From NCBI GenBank assembly GCA_022843745.1, contig JALHNB010000004.1, forward strand, positions 124,001 to 188,000: a DNA stretch of 64,000 nt, given 5' to 3'. Below, piece by piece: positions 1 through 7,115 of this stretch. The notes under the pieces are model-generated. The model was not told the DNA's origin, did not search any database, and saw nothing but the letters and a program-made list of their open reading frames with translations. The DNA is from Anaerolineae bacterium (GTDB lineage: Bacteria; Chloroflexota; Anaerolineae; Aggregatilineales; Phototrophicaceae). The position numbers and the translations under genes were made by a program. Position 1 is the stretch's first letter. Each line of letters begins with the position of its first letter.

Positions 1-1
1 G

Positions 2-718
2 ATGGCGGCGATGGTAGCGACTGCCAACGCGCCGCTGACGGCAACGGCTGAGGCACAGGAAATCGCAAACGCGCAGGCGACAGCCGATGCCGAAGCCAGC
101 GCGACGGCGGCACAAGCTGCGTTGGACGCGCAAAGCACACTCGATGCACAAGCAACACTGGATACACAAGGTACTGCGACACAATCCGCTGCGGACGTGG
201 CAGCCACCAGCAGCGCTCAGGAGGCATCGGATGCGGATGCAACTGCATCTGCTGAAGCTCAAGAGGCAGCAGATGCGCAAGCGACCCTTGATGCGCAAAG
301 CACGCTCGATGCACAAGCGACACTTGACGCGCAAAGCACACTTGATGCTCAGGCAACGCTCGATGCCGAGGATGCCGAGGCAACAGCGGACGCACAAGCA
401 ACAATTGATGCTCAAGCCGTGATTGCTGCTGAAACCGAAGTTGTGACGGAAGAAGCGACTCAGGTCGAGCCAACGGAAGCCGGAACACCGATTGCCCAGG
501 CATCTACTGAAATCAGCCCGACAGCAACGATTGATGAAATTGATCGCACACCCGTGTCCACCGTGACACCCATCGGCACACTCATCCCGCAGCAGGCCGA
601 GACAGCGCCCGCAAGCAACAATGCGCTGCCGATTCTCGTAATCATAGTCATCGGCATTGTCATCCTGCTGATCGTTTTCCTGGTTCTTAACCGGGCGCGG
701 CGGCGGGATCGTAGATAA
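2..718 (+). CDS. Membrane-anchored Ala/Gln/Thr-rich repeat protein (5' end probably outside the window)
   Basis: Only the C-terminal part is certain. The visible 238 residues are a low-complexity array of AQATLDAQSTLD-type units (roughly residues 15-150), strongly helical in character and without Cys. A Thr/Pro/Glu-rich spacer follows (about 150-205), then one hydrophobic segment (LPILVIIVIGIVILLIVFLVL) and a short Arg-rich tail (NRARRRDRR). This is a tail-anchored topology: a long extracytoplasmic stalk with a positively charged cytoplasmic end. An ATG lies at the first possible codon, but the frame is open to the window edge, so the true start may lie upstream. No enzymatic domain is visible and I do not recognise a function. 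The next gene, for a small membrane protein, starts 13 bases downstream, so the two are probably cotranscribed. Confidence 0.6.
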   Translation: MAAMVATANAPLTATAEAQEIANAQATADAEASATAAQAALDAQSTLDAQATLDTQGTATQSAADVAATSSAQEASDADATASAEAQEAADAQATLDAQSTLDAQATLDAQSTLDAQATLDAEDAEATADAQATIDAQAVIAAETEVVTEEATQVEPTEAGTPIAQASTEISPTATIDEIDRTPVSTVTPIGTLIPQQAETAPASNNALPILVIIVIGIVILLIVFLVLNRARRRDRR

Positions 719-731
719 AAGGGGTGTGAAT

Positions 732-1094
732 ATGGGAAGTATTATTCTGCGGATTATCGTCAACGCGATTGCGATTGCCATCACAGCGGCGATCCTGCCA
801 GGCATTCATGTTACCAACAATGATGTTGGCACGTATCTCATCATCGGTATCGTTTTTGGCCTGGTTAACGCTGTCGTCAAACCGATTGTAACCTTGCTGA
901 CCTGCCCATTGGTCATTGTATCGCTGGGGCTGTTTATCCTGGTCATTAACGGCTTGATGCTCATGCTCACCGCCGCGCTGATCCCGGAACGCCTGACCAT
1001 TGACGGCTTCGGCTGGGCGATCATCGGCGGCATTATCATGGGCGTTGTCGGTATGGTCATGGAAAGTGCGCTCGGCCTGAATAAGGATGAATAA
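732..1094 (+). CDS. Small 4-TM membrane protein, phage holin family 4 (PF04020-like)
   Basis: A 120-residue protein that is almost entirely hydrophobic, with four predicted membrane segments. The pattern matches the widespread family named after mycobacteriophage holins (PF04020): ILPGIHV near the first loop, GLVNAVVKPIV in the middle, and a late GFGWAIIGGIIMGVVG segment. Most chromosomal members are not holins and their role is unknown. An AAGGGG stretch sits at good spacing before ATG 732; a GTG two codons earlier (726) is the alternative start. It follows the preceding gene closely and is probably in the same transcript. The family call is solid; no function is claimed. Confidence 0.75.
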   Translation: MGSIILRIIVNAIAIAITAAILPGIHVTNNDVGTYLIIGIVFGLVNAVVKPIVTLLTCPLVIVSLGLFILVINGLMLMLTAALIPERLTIDGFGWAIIGGIIMGVVGMVMESALGLNKDE

Positions 1095-1108
1095 GCAGAT
1101 TAGCGTTT

Positions 1109-1321
1109 CAGCTTGTCAGCAGTTCAGCAATTCAGCTTTTTTAGGATAAATAATAAGTAGTGCCGATTAGAAAGTGCTGAGTGCTAAGTCATTTAGGATT
1201 GAGAACAGTGATGAGGTAAAAATGATGAGTGTTGAGCTTTAAAACCTGTCTTTTACTCAGCACTCGGTACTCAGCACTTTCTACTGTCAACTCAGTTCTT
1301 TGCATTTTGGCTGACAAGCTG
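1109..1321. repeat. Nested inverted repeats in a 296-bp noncoding block
   Basis: The gap between 1094 and 1391 contains no gene. CAGCTTGTCAGC (1109-1120) is the exact reverse complement of GCTGACAAGCTG (1310-1321). Inside it, AGAAAGTGCTGAGTGC (1169-1184) pairs with GTACTCAGCACTTTCT (1267-1282) with one mismatch. Further short copies of GTGCTGAGT and ACTCAGCAC fill the interior. The block could fold into a long imperfect hairpin and resembles a decayed miniature element; no transposase is nearby. Confidence 0.55.
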
Positions 1322-1346
1322 ACTGGCTGACTGGCTGACTGGCTGA
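1318..1346 (+). repeat. Tandem 8-bp repeat (GCTGACTG) x 3.6 next to a promoter
   Basis: GCTGACTG is repeated without error three times, followed by GCTGA. The array ends five bases before a perfect TATAAT and therefore occupies the -35/spacer region of the likely promoter of the VWA gene. Copy-number change would alter promoter spacing. Confidence 0.7.
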
Positions 1347-1351
1347 AGTGC

Positions 1352-1357
1352 TATAAT
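1352..1357 (+). promoter_or_regulatory. -10 box (TATAAT) for the VWA/CoxE gene
   Basis: Perfect TATAAT 34 bases upstream of ATG 1391. A CTGACT from the tandem repeat (1327-1332) is the only -35-like hexamer, with a long 19-bp spacer. The -10 call is based on the sequence; the -35 is weak. Confidence 0.45.
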
Positions 1358-1390
1358 ACAAGTCCCGTTAGTGAGCAAAGGTTTATTGGT

Positions 1391-2773
1391 ATGGATAAAC
1401 GGATGGTGGATTTTATACGGGCTTTACGGGCAGCGGGGGTACGCATTTCGCTGGCCGAAACTCAGGATGCCATGTACGGCGTGGAAAACGTCGGCGTGGG
1501 AGATCGCAAATTTTTCAGTTCCACTTTGAAGGCCACGCTGGTCAAGGAAATGCGCGACCAGCAAACTTTTGAGTATTTTTTCCCGCTGTTCTTTGGCTCA
1601 GGACAGCCTCCGATGCAGGACATCCCCGGCAATCTCTCGTCTGAGGATCAAAAGACGTTACGCGAAGCACTGCAATCGCTCATGGGCAATATGCAAGCCC
1701 TGCGCGATCTGCTCAATCAACTCATGCAGGGACAGCGTTTCAGTCAGGATCAGCTTGACCAGATGGGGCAGCAGTCCGGTGTCCCCCAGGCAGGCGATAT
1801 GAGCCAGCGCCAGTGGTTCGAACGGCGTATGAACCGGCAGGCGGGTATGCAGCAGTTGCAGGAAATGATCGAGCAGTTGATGCAGCAGTTGGAAGAAATG
1901 GGCATGAGTGCCGAAGCGCGACAGGAAATTCGCGAGATGATGGAGCAGAACGCCGAAGGCCTGTCCGAGCAGATTTCGCAGTATGTGGGCGCGTCACTGG
2001 CGCAGCAAATGGCGGACAGCGAACCGAAACCCAAGCCGGATTTGCTGGATGTGCCATTTGACCATCTGGGACAGGACGAAGCCGATGCGATTCGTGACGA
2101 GATTAAACGGCTGGCGGCACGTCTGCGTAGTCGGGCATCTCTGCGGCAGAAAAAGTCGAAAGATGGCTCACCAGACCCGCGTAAAACGATGCGCTCCAAT
2201 ATGCGTTATGGCGGCATCCCAATTGAGATTAAATATAAAACGCGCCATGTGAAGCCGTGTCTGGTGCTGATTTGCGACATCAGCACGTCGATGCGCTACT
2301 GTGCCGAATTTTTGCTCACCCTGATCTACGAATTGCAGGATCAGGTGGCGCGTACCAACAGCTTTGTCTTTATCAACGACCTCACCGACATCAGCATGGT
2401 TTTTAATGAAGAACAGCCGCGTGACGCGATTGGACATGTGTTGACGGATAACCGCCCTGGTTATTACAACACCGACCTCGGTAACAGCCTGAATACCCTT
2501 TGCGAAGACCATATGAGCTGCGTCGATCATCGCACCACGATCATCATTCTCGGCGATGGACGCAACAACTACAACGACCCACGCCTCGATCTGGCGCAGG
2601 ATTTGAAGCGCCGCGCCCGCCGCCTGATCTGGTTCAACCCCGAATCGCCAGGACAATGGGGTAGTGCCGACAGTGATATGCACCGCTATGCCCCATTAGC
2701 AAGCGACGTGTTCAAAGTGAGTAATTTGCGCGAACTTGCGGCGGCTGTCGATCAGATTTTATCGAACGGGTAG
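1391..2773 (+). CDS. VWA domain-containing CoxE-like protein
   Basis: A 460-residue cytoplasmic protein. The N-terminal ~60 residues (FIRALRAAGVRISLAET) and the C-terminal von Willebrand A domain are typical of the CoxE-like family (PF05762), whose members often work with a MoxR-type AAA ATPase in metal-cofactor or complex maturation. The VWA domain starts near residue 290 and has the metal-binding motif DISTS, with a later conserved acidic loop (LGDGRNNYNDP). The middle (about 90-230) is a Gln/Met-rich, probably coiled-coil linker with many QLMQQLEEMG-like stretches. An AAAGG ribosome binding site precedes ATG 1391. No MoxR ATPase is in the window, so the partner is elsewhere or absent. Confidence 0.8.
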   Translation: MDKRMVDFIRALRAAGVRISLAETQDAMYGVENVGVGDRKFFSSTLKATLVKEMRDQQTFEYFFPLFFGSGQPPMQDIPGNLSSEDQKTLREALQSLMGNMQALRDLLNQLMQGQRFSQDQLDQMGQQSGVPQAGDMSQRQWFERRMNRQAGMQQLQEMIEQLMQQLEEMGMSAEARQEIREMMEQNAEGLSEQISQYVGASLAQQMADSEPKPKPDLLDVPFDHLGQDEADAIRDEIKRLAARLRSRASLRQKKSKDGSPDPRKTMRSNMRYGGIPIEIKYKTRHVKPCLVLICDISTSMRYCAEFLLTLIYELQDQVARTNSFVFINDLTDISMVFNEEQPRDAIGHVLTDNRPGYYNTDLGNSLNTLCEDHMSCVDHRTTIIILGDGRNNYNDPRLDLAQDLKRRARRLIWFNPESPGQWGSADSDMHRYAPLASDVFKVSNLRELAAAVDQILSNG

Positions 2774-2816
2774 AAAATACTCGCCATAAATCCACGTTGA
2801 GAATCGGATAGTTACC

Positions 2817-2883
2817 AAACCTCTCCTGCTGTATTCTGAAACTGAAGTGTTGAAATTTCCACACTGATCAGAAGGAGAGGTTT
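2817..2883 (+). promoter_or_regulatory. Leader inverted repeat masking the ribosome binding site of the 2887 gene
   Basis: AAACCTCTCCT (2817-2827) is the perfect 11-bp reverse complement of AGGAGAGGTTT (2873-2883), which contains the Shine-Dalgarno sequence of the ATG at 2887. An inner AGTGT/ACACT hairpin lies between the arms. In mRNA this would close a stem that hides the ribosome binding site. Either translational control or, if transcribed alone, a terminator-like hairpin ending in TTTTT. Confidence 0.55.
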
Positions 2884-2886
2884 TTC

Positions 2887-3063
2887 ATGTTCACACCATT
2901 TTCCACCGATATGGATGGGTTTCAGACCAGCCAAACGCGCCGTATGGGTGAGATTCGCGCCGAAGTCGCGCAGATTCGGCTGGCGGAGTCGATTCAACCA
3001 CCGAAAAAGTCATGGACGTTCAAGCTCATCCGCATTTCACTTGCGCTCCTGTCGTCCCGTTAG
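2887..3063 (+). CDS. Small basic protein, 58 aa, function unknown
   Basis: ATG 2887 is preceded by a strong AAGGAGAGG and the frame runs to TAG at 3061-3063. The protein begins MFTPFSTDMDGF, has a charged helical middle (RRMGEIRAEVAQIRLAES), then a PPKKSW spacer and a short hydrophobic or amphipathic end (FKLIRISLALLSSR). The layout closely parallels the 60-residue protein at 3278-3460: aromatic N-terminus, Arg/Glu helix, proline break, basic-hydrophobic tail. The two are probably paralogues of a small membrane-associating family. Not recognised functionally. Coding status rests on the strong ribosome binding site and the resemblance to its neighbour. Confidence 0.5.
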   Translation: MFTPFSTDMDGFQTSQTRRMGEIRAEVAQIRLAESIQPPKKSWTFKLIRISLALLSSR

Positions 3064-3257
3064 CCTGCTTGATTCCGGCGTGTTATGTCGCTCATGGAGG
3101 ATTTGAAACCAGGCACTAATGAGTAAAATTCGGAACAATTGTTCTGGGCCAGAACAATTTGGGTCTGGGAATACACCCCCTTCACCCCCTCGAATTCCAC
3201 CTTAGTAGGACGACAGGCTGCCCTAGCTGCATTACTATCCATATAACGAATGCGGAT
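3028..3257. repeat. Imperfect inverted repeat bracketing the 3064-3207 gap
   Basis: CCTGTCGTCC (3048-3057) is the exact complement of GGACGACAGG (3208-3217), and ATCCGCATT (3028-3036) of AATGCGGAT (3249-3257). The left arm lies in the end of the 2887 gene and the right arm in the leader of the 3278 gene. The enclosed ~150 bases hold a smaller palindrome (GAACAATTGTTCTGG...CCAGAACAATT region near 3133-3161) and no credible gene. Confidence 0.4.
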
Positions 3258-3277
3258 ATTGAAAGACAGAGGGCATC

Positions 3278-3460
3278 ATGTACAACAGTTTTTACTCAAC
3301 TCACCTGGATAATCAGCAAAAGTTGAAAGAACTTACCCAGGAAGCACGAACCCGCACCCTGGCACGCGCGTCACAACCTGATGCGCCTGTGATGCCTGTC
3401 CGTCGTTCAGCACTGCGCCTCGCTCTGGTGAGTGCGCTGTTGATCTTCAAAGTCCGCTAG
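3278..3460 (+). CDS. Small basic protein, 60 aa, function unknown
   Basis: Starts at ATG 3278 after GAGGG with good spacing. The sequence MYNSFYSTHLDNQQKLKEL continues into an Arg-rich helix (TQEARTRTLARASQ), a Pro/Ala break, and a hydrophobic C-terminal segment (SALRLALVSALLIFKVR) that could insert in or lie on the membrane. The layout is like that of the 58-residue protein just upstream. The DUF2917 gene begins 19 bases after its stop, so it is probably in the same transcript. I recognise no function; the translated features and ribosome binding site argue for a real gene. Confidence 0.55.
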   Translation: MYNSFYSTHLDNQQKLKELTQEARTRTLARASQPDAPVMPVRRSALRLALVSALLIFKVR

Positions 3461-3479
3461 GTTTAGAGGAGCAAATATC

Positions 3480-3746
3480 ATGTCACTTTCGATGATGCCG
3501 CATATGCCGCGACGCACGACGTTAATTTCGAGGAAAATCACACTCCAGCCGGATGAACCGCTGGATATTGAACCGAACTGGCACAGTGTCCGCGTTTTAT
3601 CGGGCCGCGCCTGGATTAACGCAGATGGAACAAACGTATCCCTTGCCAGCGGTCAACAAACATTTGTAACAACGATCAGCGATTCGGCCATGATCTTCAC
3701 GGCCAGCCGCGCCGTTATCCAGGTTTTTTATCAACCCGCCGCTTAA
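3480..3746 (+). CDS. DUF2917-like protein
   Basis: An 88-residue protein starting at ATG 3480 behind GAGGAG. The core pattern, a beta-rich domain with L.GRAWIN.DGT...L.SGQ, matches the DUF2917 family, small cupin-like proteins of unknown role. There is no signal peptide and no Cys. It sits between two other very small genes in a plus-strand cluster (2887-4003) with tight spacing and individual ribosome binding sites. The family assignment comes from the motif around residues 38-62 and is moderately secure; no reaction is known. Confidence 0.6.
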   Translation: MSLSMMPHMPRRTTLISRKITLQPDEPLDIEPNWHSVRVLSGRAWINADGTNVSLASGQQTFVTTISDSAMIFTASRAVIQVFYQPAA

Positions 3747-3778
3747 GGTTATCAGCTTGCATGAAAGGGGAAGCAATC

Positions 3779-4003
3779 ATGTGGAAATCATTAAAAACGT
3801 TGATGGAAATCGTTGCAGAACTGCCAAACGAAGCTCAAATTTCAGCACAAGCCATGCCACAAACGCATTATCTGAACGGCAAGCGAGGGGTTATGGGCAA
3901 ACTACCCCTTTTACCATCAAGCGAAAATAAACAACCGGCAGTGGAAGAAAACGAAGCTGATACGCTGGTTCTGATAATCCCGTCGCTACAAAATCTGCGA
4001 TAA
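3779..4003 (+). CDS. Small hypothetical protein, 74 aa
   Basis: The ATG at 3779 has AAGGGG seven bases upstream, so I chose it over an ATG at 3761 that lacks a site. The protein starts [20 protein letters not shown] and ends in a short hydrophobic stretch ([14 protein letters not shown]). No domain is recognised. Its 3' end overlaps the convergent aapP gene by 18 bases. It closes the small-gene cluster that begins at 2887. Confidence 0.5.
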   Translation: MWKSLKTLMEIVAELPNEAQISAQAMPQTHYLNGKRGVMGKLPLLPSSENKQPAVEENEADTLVLIIPSLQNLR

Positions 4004-4741
4004 AAACAGCTTCGTGCGGGGGTGCTGGGCGCTTTCAAAGAAATAGTCCGGCGTACCCTGCTCCACGATGCGTCCCTGGTCAAAGAACAAGACGCGATCC
4101 GCTACCTCACGCGCGAAACCCATTTCGTGAGTCACGACAAGCATGGTCATACCGCTTTGTGCCAATTCCTTCATTACGTCCAGCACTTCTTTAATCATCT
4201 CCGGGTCGAGCGCCGAAGTTGGCTCGTCAAAGAGCATGATTTTCGGCTCCATCGCCAGCGCACGGGCAATCGCCACACGCTGCTGTTGACCACCGGAAAG
4301 CTGACCGGGGTATTTGTTGGCCTGTTCCGGGATGCCGACGCGATTGAGCAGTTCCATTGCTTTTGTCTCGGCCTTTTCACGTGACCAATGACGAACACGC
4401 ATGGGCGCAAGCGTGATATTCTGCAAAACGGTCAGGTGCGGAAACAGGTTAAACTGCTGGAACACCATGCCAATCTCGCGGCGAATGGCGGCAATATTGC
4501 TGACATCATGCCCCATCTCCATACCATCGACGACGATCTGACCTTCCTGATGTTCCTCAAGGCGGTTGATGCAGCGGATAAAGGTCGATTTCCCTGATCC
4601 TGACGGGCCAATGATAACGACCACTTCCTGGGGCTGCACTTCAACACTCACGTCGCGAAGCACTTGAAATTCACCAAACCATTTGCAGACATTCTTGCAG
4701 ACAATAATGGCTTCTTCGTTCTGGATATTTGCGTTGACCAT
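3986..4741 (-). CDS. aapP: Amino-acid ABC transporter ATP-binding protein
   Basis: A 251-residue ATPase of the polar-amino-acid uptake family (AapP/GlnQ/BztD). It energises import by the AapQ-AapM permease pair at the inner face of the membrane. All motifs are intact: Walker [10 protein letters not shown] near residue 47, Q-loop in [12 protein letters not shown], signature LSGGQQQR, Walker [15 protein letters not shown], switch histidine in VVTHEMGFA. Length is normal for the family. It is the last gene of the minus-strand operon aapJ-aapQ-aapM-aapP, 36 bases after aapM, and overlaps the convergent small gene ending at 4003. Confidence 0.95.
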   Translation of the reverse strand: MVNANIQNEEAIIVCKNVCKWFGEFQVLRDVSVEVQPQEVVVIIGPSGSGKSTFIRCINRLEEHQEGQIVVDGMEMGHDVSNIAAIRREIGMVFQQFNLFPHLTVLQNITLAPMRVRHWSREKAETKAMELLNRVGIPEQANKYPGQLSGGQQQRVAIARALAMEPKIMLFDEPTSALDPEMIKEVLDVMKELAQSGMTMLVVTHEMGFAREVADRVLFFDQGRIVEQGTPDYFFESAQHPRTKLFLSQIL

Positions 4742-4777
4742 AAGCGCTAACCCTCAATAATTGCTTTACTTCGTTGA

Positions 4778-7111
4778 TCAAATCCGTCGTGCTGCGCCTG
4801 ATCCGGTTTCTTCCAGACGGCGGCTGACATAGGCCATCGTGTAGCTGAAGGCGAAATAAATGATCGCGATGAAAAGAAATGACTCGCGCCGTAAGCCGAT
4901 AAATTCGGTTTGCGCGACGACTGTTTCCGAGATACCCGCCAGATCGAGCAAGCCGACGATGGCGACCAATGAGGTGTCTTTAAAGAGCGAAACACACTGT
5001 CCCATCAGCGCCGGGATAACCGCCCGCAGCGCCTGTGGCAGTGTGATATACAGCGTCACCTGGGCTGCATTTAATCCGAGCGCTTTGGCGGCTTCTTCCT
5101 GACCAGGTGGCACGGATTGCAGACCGCCTCGAACATTTTCGGCCAGATATGCCGCGCTGAAAAACAGAATACCGATCATGGCGCGAAAGACGTTCGGCAC
5201 CTCAGCCAGTGTTGGGTTCAACAGCGGTACGAGAAGCTGAGACATAAACAGCACGGTAATCAACGGCACGCCGCGCACGAATTCGATATACACGGTGCAA
5301 AAGGTGCTGACAACCGGAAGGCTGCTGCGCCGTCCCAACGCCAGCAAAATACCAATTGGGAATGAACCCGCGATGCCGACAATCGTTAGCAGCAAGGTCA
5401 GCAAAAGACCGCCCCAACGCCGCGTGTCGGTCAGGGGGAGAATGTTCGTAGCGTCAAAAAAGAGCGCGAGAATCGGGCCACCTAAAGCGATTAAAAAGGT
5501 CAAAATAAGCCAGAGGGAAGCTGTTCTTGGTGATGTACTATCGCGACGCTTACTACCTAACCATGCAGCTAACGTGCCAATACCAATCCAAAACATAATA
5601 GCAAACAGATTACCCGCGACAAGGTGAGGAACTAATCGAAAGCCTAATGCTACTAAAAATAACAAAGCTGCCCAGTAGCTATTCAACTTCATGCCATAGA
5701 AGTACATGAAAGCGATCCAGGTTATTGTGAAGATCCAAACGCCTAGTGCGATAATACCATCGCCATCGATTCCATATACCATCGCAAACATCAATATTGG
5801 GATAGCCGTTAACGACCAGATTGCCACCCGCTGGGCGATTCGTGGAGCGAAGGTTCGGCTTAGAAATTGGCTTCCCACATACCCCGCAGCCCCTAAAATC
5901 AGAACCAGTAGAAGCGCCAGATTGATTTTGTTTAGCATCGGCGCCAGGAACAACCGCAAATAATCACTGAATGGGCGTGTGCCGCGATACTGATTGTCGA
6001 TGATGATCGTCGCTGGAACATTATCGCCATCAATCGTGGGGCGGATCGCACGGGTGGTGAAGTCGTCGGTCATACGAACATATTCGAGGACACGCCCGCC
6101 GGATGAGCCGCTTTCACCCGTATCACCCGCCGCGAACTCACGTACCAATATAGGGTAAATACCGCTTGTCTCAAGGATGGCCGCACCATCACCCGTTACC
6201 CGTTTATCCAACACATACCAGCCGCTTGCCGGAAGTGTCAATTCAAGCGGTGGCGAACTGGAGTCGAGCTGCGCACTGGCGAGAGGTTCGAGCGTTGCAC
6301 CGTCAAGAATTTGCACATCGACTGTTTGTTGGTCGATAGCATAAGTTTCGACGACAGGCGGCGGAACTTCCAGTCCTTCAAGTTCGGCTGTCAATTCTTC
6401 ACGTTGGCGCGGGGTAAACAAATCAGCCGCTAACGCACGCTCAATTTCGGCGATTCGCGCCTGGGTAGCCAGACGATTCTCGGCGGCAGCCCGCAGCAGA
6501 TTGCTGGAAATATCGCTAAAGCTATATAAACCCGTCAGCGCCTCATCGCTCACCGCGAGATCATGCGCCAGTTGAATACTGATTTTTTCGCCCGCTGCAC
6601 CAATAAAACCGACCTGCGGCTGTGGGGGTTCAGTCGTTGAGCCAGAAACGATATCCACCCCACTGGCTGCGAAATTTGCATGAGGCTGCGACGTTACCGC
6701 CATAATCACAGGCGGCAAAATAAATGCCAGCGCCAAAAGCACGACTAAAACGATCACCAGAAAGCGTGAAATCCGCGCCCAGGTCGCCAGATTAAAGCCG
6801 ATAGCGAAGGCCACAAATAACAGCAGCAGTTGCAAACGCCATTCAGCCTGCGGCTCATAGCGCCCGATCATATATTGGCGCAGGTTGAAGGTAATGATGA
6901 ACCAGTTCGCGCCGCCGATCACCCACTGCACCATTGACGTAATCACCGTGAAGATGACTGCCGCCGCGACGAACGTCAGGATGGTATCCATCCACGAAGG
7001 AAATAAATTATTACGAATCCAGGCCAGGGGGCCAACAGCCAGGCGGGGCGGGGCTTTAACTTGCGGCTCGTCGGTATTGACGCGGTTGGAGGGGTCGGAA
7101 ATCGTCGCCAT
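4778..7111 (-). CDS. aapM: Amino-acid ABC transporter permease, AapM-like, enlarged
   Basis: The C-terminal ~220 of 777 residues form a standard His/Glu/Gln/Arg-type permease domain with the EAA loop EEAAKALGLNAAQVTLYITLPQALR, which docks on AapP. Typical AapM proteins have roughly 380 residues. The extra length comes from N-terminal membrane segments, a ~230-residue extracytoplasmic region (about 150-380) with a helical Glu/Ala-rich stretch (RIAEIERALAADLF) followed by beta-rich sequence, and extra membrane segments before the permease core. ATG 7111 is preceded by AAGGTAAC and lies five bases after the aapQ stop; an upstream in-frame ATG at 7168 would overlap aapQ and looks unlikely. Transport role is well supported; the role of the insert is unknown. 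Confidence 0.88.
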   Translation of the reverse strand: MATISDPSNRVNTDEPQVKAPPRLAVGPLAWIRNNLFPSWMDTILTFVAAAVIFTVITSMVQWVIGGANWFIITFNLRQYMIGRYEPQAEWRLQLLLLFVAFAIGFNLATWARISRFLVIVLVVLLALAFILPPVIMAVTSQPHANFAASGVDIVSGSTTEPPQPQVGFIGAAGEKISIQLAHDLAVSDEALTGLYSFSDISSNLLRAAAENRLATQARIAEIERALAADLFTPRQREELTAELEGLEVPPPVVETYAIDQQTVDVQILDGATLEPLASAQLDSSSPPLELTLPASGWYVLDKRVTGDGAAILETSGIYPILVREFAAGDTGESGSSGGRVLEYVRMTDDFTTRAIRPTIDGDNVPATIIIDNQYRGTRPFSDYLRLFLAPMLNKINLALLLVLILGAAGYVGSQFLSRTFAPRIAQRVAIWSLTAIPILMFAMVYGIDGDGIIALGVWIFTITWIAFMYFYGMKLNSYWAALLFLVALGFRLVPHLVAGNLFAIMFWIGIGTLAAWLGSKRRDSTSPRTASLWLILTFLIALGGPILALFFDATNILPLTDTRRWGGLLLTLLLTIVGIAGSFPIGILLALGRRSSLPVVSTFCTVYIEFVRGVPLITVLFMSQLLVPLLNPTLAEVPNVFRAMIGILFFSAAYLAENVRGGLQSVPPGQEEAAKALGLNAAQVTLYITLPQALRAVIPALMGQCVSLFKDTSLVAIVGLLDLAGISETVVAQTEFIGLRRESFLFIAIIYFAFSYTMAYVSRRLEETGSGAARRI

Positions 7112-7115
7112 AGCG

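Noticed and set aside
732-1094. Prophage from the holin-family protein
   Set aside because: This family is common on chromosomes and no other phage gene is present.
1750-2199. Minus-strand frame of 149 codons
   Set aside because: Antisense shadow of the CoxE-like gene with Ser/Arg/Cys-rich nonsense sequence.
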